A stretch of 24,176 nt of DNA from DASPOJ01 sp049790315 (GTDB lineage: Bacteria > Acidobacteriota > Terriglobia > Acidiferrales > UBA7541). The position numbers were made by a program, and so were the translations under genes. The stretch covers positions 1-24,176 of the forward strand of contig JBAQYV010000125.1 of the NCBI GenBank assembly GCA_049790315.1, given 5' to 3'. The notes beneath the pieces are model-generated. The model was not told where the DNA came from, searched no databases, and saw only the letters and a program-made list of their open reading frames with translations. This document shows, piece after piece, positions 7,645 to 14,077 of the stretch (position 1 is the first letter of the stretch; every line of letters starts with the position of its first letter).

Positions 7645-8046
7645 GTGCCGATCAAAGTGCTATTGGCTGACGACACCGCTATCGTGCGCGACGCAATTCG
7701 CCGCCTTTTTGAGCACGATCCCGAAATCCAGCTCGTCGCCGAAGCGACCACCCTCGCTCAAATGATCGATATTGCGGACAAGCTCCACCCTCACGTCATC
7801 GTTATGGACTTACACATCGGTCGTCGCGAAAGCAAGACTTCGATGCCGTTGAGATCGTCCTCGGGTATTCCGCCTGTGGTGGCAATCTCGATTTGGAACG
7901 ATGATGACGCGAGAACTCTCGCCGATAGTTTGGGTGCCGTCACATTGCTGGACAAGATAAACCTCGCCAGTGAGCTAATTCCAGCCATAAAACGGTGCGT
8001 CGATCCCCGCACCTACACCGCGACCGAATCAGCCCCGGCTTCGTAG
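7645..8046 (+). CDS. Stand-alone response-regulator receiver protein
   Basis: A 133-residue receiver (REC) domain with no output domain. Conserved positions are present: acidic pair D9-D10 (VLLADD), phospho-acceptor D55 in VIVMDLHIG, switch Ser82 (VVAIS) and Lys104 (LLDK). It would be phosphorylated by a histidine kinase and act through protein contacts, like CheY or Spo0F types; no kinase is encoded nearby. The GTG at 7645 is preferred over the in-frame TTG at 7630 because it starts right at the first strand (VPIKVLLADD) and GGGG lies seven bases upstream. Confidence 0.85.
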   Translation: MPIKVLLADDTAIVRDAIRRLFEHDPEIQLVAEATTLAQMIDIADKLHPHVIVMDLHIGRRESKTSMPLRSSSGIPPVVAISIWNDDDARTLADSLGAVTLLDKINLASELIPAIKRCVDPRTYTATESAPAS

Positions 8047-8572
8047 GGCTGCGGCAACACCCTTTCTTCCACAATTCGAATCAATTTCCACAGCCTTATT
8101 TCGAATAACCCACATGTTATCATTGACATATAGTCACAAATGTGCGACGCTTTGCTATGAGCCGCCGGCACACTCTCTTGCTCCGGAATTTCCGCCTGTC
8201 TCGCCCCGCCGCGCCCGCTCACGCGCCGAAATTCAATCCGATCCGCTCCATTCCCCGGATCGAACCTCGATCCACCTCGCGAGATTGTCTGCCAAAAACA
8301 GCCCTCCAACTCTTTTGTTTTCAGTATTATGTACAAAGAGTGCGCATCCAGCTGAATACAAAGACTTTCAACTCCCATGTACTCATACTTATGCGCACTC
8401 TTTTCTTGTATCTCCATTATTTTCAGTATTTTAACAAAATGGTACCGGGGTGTATGTACCCTCGCTGTTCTTGCAGCGTACGGAGACCACATGCTACACC
8501 GGGAGCTACACCGTCTATGCATCTCCAATTCGGCATCCAACGATTCGCACCGCACGCGTCCTAAGGAGCCCA
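8047..8572. other. 526-bp intergenic region, partly AT-rich
   Basis: No convincing gene lies between the two receiver-type genes; frames here on both strands lack coding character. Composition becomes distinctly AT-rich between about 8315 and 8455. The region contains a perfect 13-bp inverted repeat (listed separately) and the short quasi-palindrome GGTACC/GTACC at 8441-8460. A good ribosome site (AAGGAG, 8563-8568) for the next gene lies at its right edge. It may hold the promoter of the downstream pair or a small RNA. Confidence 0.5.
8335..8403. repeat. Perfect 13-bp inverted repeat with 43-bp spacer
   Basis: AAAGAGTGCGCAT at 8335-8347 is exactly reverse-complemented by ATGCGCACTCTTT at 8391-8403. 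The 43-bp spacer is AT-rich and has no gene. The arms could form a long-looped stem in RNA or be a paired binding site. Function unknown. Confidence 0.75.
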
Positions 8573-9028
8573 ATGGCTGACGCCGTAGCACTTGTGGACG
8601 ACCTTTTCTTCCAGGCCAAGATGACCGAAACCGCGCGCCACGCCGGCGTCGATCTCAAGACCGTCGCCAGCAGCGAAGCTTTCTTGCGCGAAGCCGCGGC
8701 CAATCCCGGCGCGCTCCTTCTGCTCGATCTAAACGCGCGCGGCAAACCACTCGAAGCTCTCGCGCGCCTGGAGGAACTCGCACAATCGTCTCCCAGTCCG
8801 GCACAACAAACAGACGGGCCGGAGCGCGTTGCTCTAAACGGCCAAGCCGCCGCCATCGCGGCAGGCAACAGCCCGCGTCGCCGTGTCATCGCATTCTTGT
8901 CGCACGTCCAAACGGAGCTGGCCGAACAAGCCCGCGCCGCCGGCTGCGACGAAGTCATGCCGCGCTCCAAATTCACACAAGAGCTGCCGCGGATTCTGCG
9001 CGACGCCCGCACGGTGAACACAAAATGA
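8573..9028 (+). CDS. Divergent receiver-like protein
   Basis: A 151-residue protein that follows the layout of a response-regulator receiver. It has VALVDD near the N-terminus, LLLLDLNARG with the candidate phospho-acceptor Asp at the end of the third strand, VIAFLSHV and a final EVMPRSKFTQELPRIL. About 30 extra residues rich in Ala, Pro and Gln sit between the third and fourth strand regions. The usual fifth-strand KP is replaced by PRSK, so phospho-switching may be altered. The start at 8573 is fixed by AAGGAG five bases upstream; the longer frame from 8450 is intergenic. The last four bases (ATGA) overlap the start of the next gene, implying coupled translation. The receiver assignment comes from pattern, not from a search. 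Confidence 0.72.
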   Translation: MADAVALVDDLFFQAKMTETARHAGVDLKTVASSEAFLREAAANPGALLLLDLNARGKPLEALARLEELAQSSPSPAQQTDGPERVALNGQAAAIAAGNSPRRRVIAFLSHVQTELAEQARAAGCDEVMPRSKFTQELPRILRDARTVNTK

Positions 9029-10197
9029 GCCAGCAACAACAGGCACAACATGAGAACCGGCCCCAACCTCTCCGAGCCAGCCCCGTAGGGCCGGCACATT
9101 TTAGCCCACGGCGTAAACCCTGGGTAACGTGGGAAAAATTGCGCGAGCCCCAGAGGGGCGACACAAAATCGACGCTCGCAATTCCGCGCCGCTCACCGCA
9201 AGAACGCCAATCAGAACATCACTGGGCCCGCCGCGTCGCTTCCGCGCTACTCTTCGTCCTGCTCACCGCGGCCTCCGCATCCGCCCAAAAAGCCCCGCCC
9301 GCCGCAACCGACGCCGCCACGGCTCTCACCGCCGCGCTGTCCGCCGCGTGCAAAGAAGACGCCCCGACATTCGCGACTTATCTCACTTCCGAAAATTCCA
9401 CGGCATTTCTAAGCCTTGTAGGCCCGCAACAAATCGCATTCATGAAACGCATGGTTCAACTTGACGATCCCGGCCATCCGCTGATTTCCACCGCCGACGA
9501 TGGTCAGCCCGTGCTGCGCTGCGAAACTCCTTCGATCACAACCGAAATGCGCTTTGGCCCCGCGAAGATGAGCGACAACCTCGCCTTCATTCCCATCACG
9601 TTGCCCAGCCCCGGCGAAGACCCGCGCACGATTCGTTTCGGCCTGGTGCGCGATCAGGGCCAATGGAAATTGCTGTCGCTTGGCTTGGTGCTACTCGACG
9701 TCCAGGCGCTCACCGACGAATGGGCGCGCGCCGACGTCGAAGCCGTTGAAAATGACGCTGTCGATAATTTGCGGCAAATTGCCACCGCGCTCGATTCCTA
9801 CCGCCAGGCATTCGGAATTCTGCCGGATTCTCTCGCGCAACTCGGCCCCGCGCCGGCAAATCAATCTTCGAGTGCCCAGGCGCCTCCGCAAATTTCTCCC
9901 GATGCGGCAAACCTCATCGATTCCGATCTGGCCTCCGGCGAAAAAGGCGGCTACAAATTCCGCTATCGCATCGTCCCTTCCGCGGCCGCCACCACCACGG
10001 AAGATCAGAACAAACTCTCCGGATACGAACTGGCCGCCACTCCGGTAGCCTACGGAAAATCCGGCACGCGTTCCTTTTTCCTCGATTCCACCGGCGCCCT
10101 GCGCGGCGCCGATAAGAAAGGTGCCGTAGCCGGTCCCGGCGATCCGCGCATCGATGCCGGCTCCGACGCGCAAACGCAGCAGCCCGCGCAGCCCTGA
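9025..10197 (+). CDS. Exported protein with pilin-like C-terminal domain; N-terminus overrun by interspersed repeat
   Basis: The frame starts with ATGA overlapping the previous stop and encodes 390 residues. Residues about 69-88 (RRVASALLFVLLTAASASAQ) form a Sec signal with an Ala-Ser-Ala cleavage site, but it is preceded by about 68 residues, most of them encoded by an interspersed repeat at 9080-9165. No ATG, GTG or TTG in frame lies between the repeat and the signal, so the unusual start stands. The middle part is unrecognised. The C-terminal part (DNLRQIATALDSYRQAFG, then SGEKGGYKFRYRI, SGTRSFFLDSTGALRG) resembles the globular domain of acidobacterial and myxobacterial type IV pilin-like proteins, without a pilin N-terminal helix. 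Function unknown; location probably periplasmic or extracellular. Confidence 0.72.
   Translation: MSQQQQAQHENRPQPLRASPVGPAHFSPRRKPWVTWEKLREPQRGDTKSTLAIPRRSPQERQSEHHWARRVASALLFVLLTAASASAQKAPPAATDAATALTAALSAACKEDAPTFATYLTSENSTAFLSLVGPQQIAFMKRMVQLDDPGHPLISTADDGQPVLRCETPSITTEMRFGPAKMSDNLAFIPITLPSPGEDPRTIRFGLVRDQGQWKLLSLGLVLLDVQALTDEWARADVEAVENDAVDNLRQIATALDSYRQAFGILPDSLAQLGPAPANQSSSAQAPPQISPDAANLIDSDLASGEKGGYKFRYRIVPSAAATTTEDQNKLSGYELAATPVAYGKSGTRSFFLDSTGALRGADKKGAVAGPGDPRIDAGSDAQTQQPAQP
9080..9165. repeat. Interspersed GCCCC..GGGGC-type repeat element
   Basis: Two related 19-bp modules in direct orientation, at 9080-9098 and 9147-9165, each of the form GCCCCn(3-4)GGG..CGrCACA. They flank a stem made by CCCACG (9105-9110) and CGTGGG (9128-9133). 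This layout resembles palindromic repeats scattered in acidobacterial and planctomycete genomes. Here it lies inside the start region of a coding frame. Genome-wide copy number cannot be judged from the window. Confidence 0.65.
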
Positions 10198-10288
10198 ACG
10201 TGCCCGTTCATATGCGGAGATTTTTTCGGGAACGCAAATACAGCACCGGGGGAAACGTACCCCCTACATCGCGCGTCTGAGAGACATT

Positions 10289-11647
10289 ATGAAAACAACA
10301 TTGTCGTTCTTGTCGTCGATGTTTCTGATTTCGCTCGCGGCCGGCGTGCTGTGCGCGCCCGCGGCGGCAACCGTGATCGGCACGAACGTTATCGCGCAAC
10401 CCGTCACGCCGCAGCGCATCGCCACGCTACCCGCCGCGCAGCAGAAAGCCTGGCGCCAATATCTCGCGCTCTCCGAAAAACAAAAGGCGCTCGACAAGGC
10501 CACGCTGCAAGCGGAAATGAAATCCGCCAACGTCACCGAATCGAAGCTCGCGCCTCAGGGCCGCAACGCTTACGGAATGTATCTCTCCACCAGTCAGTCC
10601 GCGGACTATTACGCCAGCGCCTATGCCATTCGCATCGCGACGAATGTGGTCAGCTTCCAGATCGCCGATGGCGGCTGGAGCAAGAACATCGATATGACCA
10701 GCAACCCTCGGGTACCCGGCGGCCGGTATGACACCGACAATTTGAATCGCTATCCCGACCCAACCGATTTCGACAAGCCTGTTGATGATACTTGGCACTA
10801 TCTCGCCACACTCGACAATGACGCGACGACCACACAGATTATTTTCCTGGCTCACGTCACCACGGCGTTGCTGGCTGCGAATCGCGCGGCGGATGCCCAA
10901 CCGTTCCGCGCATCCGTTGCGCGCGGAGTGCAATATCTTCTCGCATCGCAATACCCCAACGGCGGATGGCCACAAGTCTGGCCGCTCGAGGGCGGCTACC
11001 ATGATGCGATCACCATCAATGACGATGCCATGCTCCACGCCATCGAAGTTCTACACAACGCGGCCGATCCCGCCGGCGATTACAACTATCTGCCGCCGGC
11101 CCTGCGTCGCCGCGCCGCGGCCGCAGCCGATCGCGGCATGAAATGTCTATTGAGCCTTCAGATTCAGGAAAACGGCGCGCGCACAGCTTGGGCCCAACAA
11201 TATGACGCGTTAACGCTCGCGCCCACATCCGCGCGAAATTACGAAATGGCCTCAATCGCCAGCGGCGAAAGCTCCACAATCGTTCAGTACCTCATGAGCC
11301 TGCCGCAACCCACGCCCGCCGAAGTTGCCGCCGTGCACGCCGCCGCGGCCTGGTTCACAAAAACCGAAATCTTCGGCTTCCGCTATGGCAGCGGCGATTT
11401 CCGCGCCGATCGCGCGAATTCCGATGGCCGGAAACTTGTAGCCGTCGCCGCCGCCGGCCCCATCTGGTCGCGCTACTACCAGATCGGCACCGACAAGCCG
11501 ATCTTCGGCGATCGCGACAAAACCATTCACGACAATGTAAATGAAATCAGCCGCGAACGCCGCAACGGCTATTCCTGGTACAACGCCGATGGAGTCGAAT
11601 TGCTTGCGACATACAAAACCTGGGCGACAACGCATCCCCAGGCGTAG
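10289..11647 (+). CDS. pelA: Pectate lyase, PelA type (polysaccharide lyase family 10)
   Basis: A 452-residue secreted enzyme. The ATG at 10289 starts a clear signal peptide (KTTLSFLSSMFLISLAAGVLCAPAAA); the frame upstream is not part of the protein. The mature chain shows PL10 features: NVVSFQIADGGWSKNIDM, NDATTTQIIFLA, YPNGGWPQVWPL, TINDDAMLHAIEVL, and a C-terminal GDRDKTIHDNVNEISRERR followed by NGYSWY. PL10 enzymes cleave polygalacturonate by beta-elimination on an alpha-alpha barrel and need calcium. The protein would degrade plant pectin outside the cytoplasm. It starts about 90 bp after the pilin-like protein gene and is followed by a minisatellite. With the fucosidase-type genes at 14078-17889 it points to plant cell-wall use. 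Confidence 0.92.
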   Translation: MKTTLSFLSSMFLISLAAGVLCAPAAATVIGTNVIAQPVTPQRIATLPAAQQKAWRQYLALSEKQKALDKATLQAEMKSANVTESKLAPQGRNAYGMYLSTSQSADYYASAYAIRIATNVVSFQIADGGWSKNIDMTSNPRVPGGRYDTDNLNRYPDPTDFDKPVDDTWHYLATLDNDATTTQIIFLAHVTTALLAANRAADAQPFRASVARGVQYLLASQYPNGGWPQVWPLEGGYHDAITINDDAMLHAIEVLHNAADPAGDYNYLPPALRRRAAAAADRGMKCLLSLQIQENGARTAWAQQYDALTLAPTSARNYEMASIASGESSTIVQYLMSLPQPTPAEVAAVHAAAAWFTKTEIFGFRYGSGDFRADRANSDGRKLVAVAAAGPIWSRYYQIGTDKPIFGDRDKTIHDNVNEISRERRNGYSWYNADGVELLATYKTWATTHPQA

Positions 11648-11688
11648 CGCCGATCTTGAATGTCAGTGTTGACGACCGATATTGCGGA

Positions 11689-11988
11689 ACGATGTTGAGC
11701 GGCGATGTTGGGTGACGATGTTGGGTAACGATGTTGGGTGACGATGTTGGGTAACGATGTTGAGCCAAGATGTTGAGCAGTGATGTCGGGACCACCGTGT
11801 CGCGTAACGATGTTGTGTAACGATGTTGGGTAGCGATGTTGGGTAGCGATGTTGGGTAGCAATGTTGGGTAGCAATGTTGGGTAGCAATGTTGGGTAGCG
11901 ATGTTGGGTAGCAATGTTGGGTAGCGATGTTGGGTAGCAATGTTGGGTAACGATGTTGGGTAGCGGTGTTGGGCAACGATGCTGAATA
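11689..11988. repeat. 13-bp tandem repeat array (about 23 units)
   Basis: A head-to-tail array with consensus RCRATGTTGGGTA. Units 11-21 (11820-11962) are nearly identical and differ mainly as GCGATG, GCAATG or ACGATG at the start; units 1-10, 22 and 23 are more degenerate, and unit 9 has one extra base. It fills most of the 408-bp gap between pelA and the next gene. Because 13 is not a multiple of 3, long minus-strand frames with a TQHRYPTS-like pattern read through it in more than one phase; these are artefacts. There are no spacers, so it is not CRISPR. Confidence 0.93.
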
Positions 11989-12055
11989 AGGAAGCGCGCT
12001 TGAATCCGGCAGTTGGCATGCAGGCCGCCGTCGAGTTAACATCGGCGTCCCGCCC

Positions 12056-13195
12056 ATGCGATTTGCGCGCAATCGTTATCGACAGTGCCAACTTCTGGCG
12101 GCCTCGTTCTTGCTCGCGGGCCTCGCGATTCCCGGAGCCACACGCGCCGCGGCGCAGGATGTTGGACCCGATGTTTACTCGCCGCCGCCCGCGTTTGAAT
12201 TTCACAGCGGCTTCTGGGTAAACCTGCACCTGTTTCTTTACGAGCAGTCGCGCCTCGCTCCAGGCGCCATTCCGCCTTCGGGGCAGGCGGCGCCGGGGCA
12301 AGTTGCTGTGTCGGGTCAAACTGCGGCGGCTGGGCAGGCTCCAACGACGGGGCAGGCTTCGGCGGTCGCGCAGGCTAATTCGGCGGCGCAGACGCTTTCG
12401 CCGGCCGAGCGCCAAACATGGAATGCGGCCGTCGCGTATTACGCCGCGGATCTCGGTCAGCGCGATCTGACGGCCAGTCTGGATTTCGCGCGCATCACCG
12501 ACACGCTCGGCGGACTTGAAACTTGCGCCGATTTGTCCGGCCGCAGCAAGCAGGCCTGCACATCCGGATTGCGTCCGGATGTGATTCGCGTGCTTGAATC
12601 GGCGGCCCCGATTTATCGCGCGCACTGGTGGCCGCAACAGGATCGCGCGAATCGCGCCTGGATTGTGCAAGTGGGTCAATTAGTTCAGCAAATGGGCGGC
12701 GATATGGCGGATCGTCTGCCGGCGATTTACCAACAGGCGTGGCCACGAGGACGACTGCGTGTGGATGTCGTGTGCTACGCGGGTTCCGAAGGCGCCTATA
12801 CGACGCTCGACCCTCCGCACCTGATGATTGCGAGCGAGGATCCGCGAAACCAAGGACTCTACGGCTTCGAGGTGTTATTTCACCAGGCGTCTGAGGTGCT
12901 GGCCGGCGGCGTGATGAAGGAAATTGCCGATCTTTGCCGCCAGCGCGATATCCCGATTCCGCGCGGCCTTGACACCGCGCTGCTGTACTACACCACTGGC
13001 TACGCTTTGGAACACGAGTTGGCCCAAAGCAGGCCGCAGAATTCGCCGTACACGCCGTACGCCGATCGCTTCGGTTTATACGAAGGCGCGTGGGGTGAAT
13101 TCCATATGCTGCTGGATGAATACTGGCGCCCGTATCTCGATGGCACCTCCGAATTCGATTCGGCGATCGAGCACCTCGTCGCCGGAATTTCCTGA
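12056..13195 (+). CDS. Secreted hypothetical protein, possible inactive metallopeptidase relative
   Basis: A 379-residue protein with a signal peptide (LLAASFLLAGLAIPGATRAAAQ). The segment EFHSGFWVNLHLFLYEQSRL follows, then a low-complexity linker of repeated GQA/GQT units (residues about 76-113), then a helical domain from LSPAERQTWNAAVAYYA onward. I do not recognise the family with certainty. In the helical domain FEVLFHQASEVLAGGVM sits where a zinc-metallopeptidase HExxH could be expected, but reads H-Q-A-S-E, so catalysis would be lost if that relation holds. No ribosome site is evident before the ATG at 12056, which lies 68 bp after the minisatellite. It probably acts in the periplasm or outside the cell. 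Confidence 0.75.
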   Translation: MRFARNRYRQCQLLAASFLLAGLAIPGATRAAAQDVGPDVYSPPPAFEFHSGFWVNLHLFLYEQSRLAPGAIPPSGQAAPGQVAVSGQTAAAGQAPTTGQASAVAQANSAAQTLSPAERQTWNAAVAYYAADLGQRDLTASLDFARITDTLGGLETCADLSGRSKQACTSGLRPDVIRVLESAAPIYRAHWWPQQDRANRAWIVQVGQLVQQMGGDMADRLPAIYQQAWPRGRLRVDVVCYAGSEGAYTTLDPPHLMIASEDPRNQGLYGFEVLFHQASEVLAGGVMKEIADLCRQRDIPIPRGLDTALLYYTTGYALEHELAQSRPQNSPYTPYADRFGLYEGAWGEFHMLLDEYWRPYLDGTSEFDSAIEHLVAGIS

Positions 13196-13346
13196 GCGGC
13201 GCCAGCGCTCGCGCGCGGATGCAGCTTGAGCAGAATCAGCTGTTTCTTGAACGCGCCGGACGCGGGAACTCGCGCGGCTTCTGCTATGTATTGCGAGCGG
13301 CTATGGCGAGCGGCGGTCGACGGCGCGGCGATTCGAGCGGCGCCGG

Positions 13347-13937
13347 CTACGATTTCGGCGTGTCTGGCGAGGTCGAAGGGATCGGCTTGCCTTTCCAAAA
13401 GCGATCCCAGTTTTCAAGCGAAGTGAACGTGCGGGCCTGCATACGATCGATGTACAGAGCGCCGCGCAGATGATCGATTTCGTGTTGCAGAATCCGGGCG
13501 TACCAGCCCGATGCTTCAACGATTCGCGCATCGCCGCGTTCGTCAAAATATTCCACGCGAACTGCGCGCGCCCGCGGCACCACGGCGGAAAATCCGGCGA
13601 GGCTCAGGCACCCTTCGTAGAAATACGCGCTTTCTTCGCTCAGGCGCGCAATCACGGGATTGATGATCACGTGAAACGGCACTGGGCGCCGGTCTTTCAC
13701 GGCGAGATCTTCCGGCGGCACGTCATCGAGGATGCTTTCCGGATCTTCGATTACCGCGATTTGCAGCGGCAAACCGATTTGCGGCGCGGCCAGGCCCACG
13801 CCCGGCGCGTCGTACATGGTTTCGCGCATATCCCGGATGAGCTGCTGTGTTTCCGCGCCGGAGATTTCCTGACGCGTCAGCGGCCGCGCCGGTTGGCGCA
13901 GAACCGGATCGCCTGCTTGCGCAATTTTCAGAATCAC
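13347..13937 (-). CDS. def: Peptide deformylase
   Basis: A 196-residue enzyme with all three deformylase motifs: GVGLAAPQ (46-53), EGCLS (108-112) whose Cys ligates the metal, and HEIDH (152-156) giving two His ligands and the catalytic Glu. It removes the N-formyl group from nascent proteins in the cytoplasm. Translation starts with GTG at 13937, with GGTGA five bases upstream. The C-terminus extends past the usual core as in type-1 enzymes, and residues 68-82 form an insertion before the INPVI strand. It is convergent with the secreted-protein gene on its left and is not clearly linked to the glycosidase gene on its right. An fmt gene, often adjacent to def, is absent. Confidence 0.95.
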   Translation of the reverse strand: MILKIAQAGDPVLRQPARPLTRQEISGAETQQLIRDMRETMYDAPGVGLAAPQIGLPLQIAVIEDPESILDDVPPEDLAVKDRRPVPFHVIINPVIARLSEESAYFYEGCLSLAGFSAVVPRARAVRVEYFDERGDARIVEASGWYARILQHEIDHLRGALYIDRMQARTFTSLENWDRFWKGKPIPSTSPDTPKS

Positions 13938-14077
13938 ATTTTCACCGGTGGCATGAAATTTTGGCCCGCTCGCGGCTGGCCGACGCCAAATTTATAGCAT
14001 AGCTGCACAGAAACTTTTCAGTGCGAGCCTGAGTCTTTTTTTGCTGGAGCCGGCGGACTAGATGCGGGCGGTTGACG

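Noticed and set aside
8123..8160. Promoter starting with TTGACA at 8123
   Set aside because: No acceptable -10 hexamer lies 16-18 bases downstream.
8013..8591. 192-residue minus-strand frame across the receiver intergenic region
   Set aside because: It runs through AT-rich non-coding DNA and into the start of the next gene; no domain or ribosome site supports it.
11689..11988. CRISPR array
   Set aside because: Units are contiguous 13-bp repeats without spacers and no cas gene is present.
11569..12679. Two long minus-strand frames with repeated TQHRYPTS-like peptide
   Set aside because: They arise only because the 13-bp tandem repeat has no stop in these phases; the same peptide appears in two frames, and they overlap real genes at both ends.
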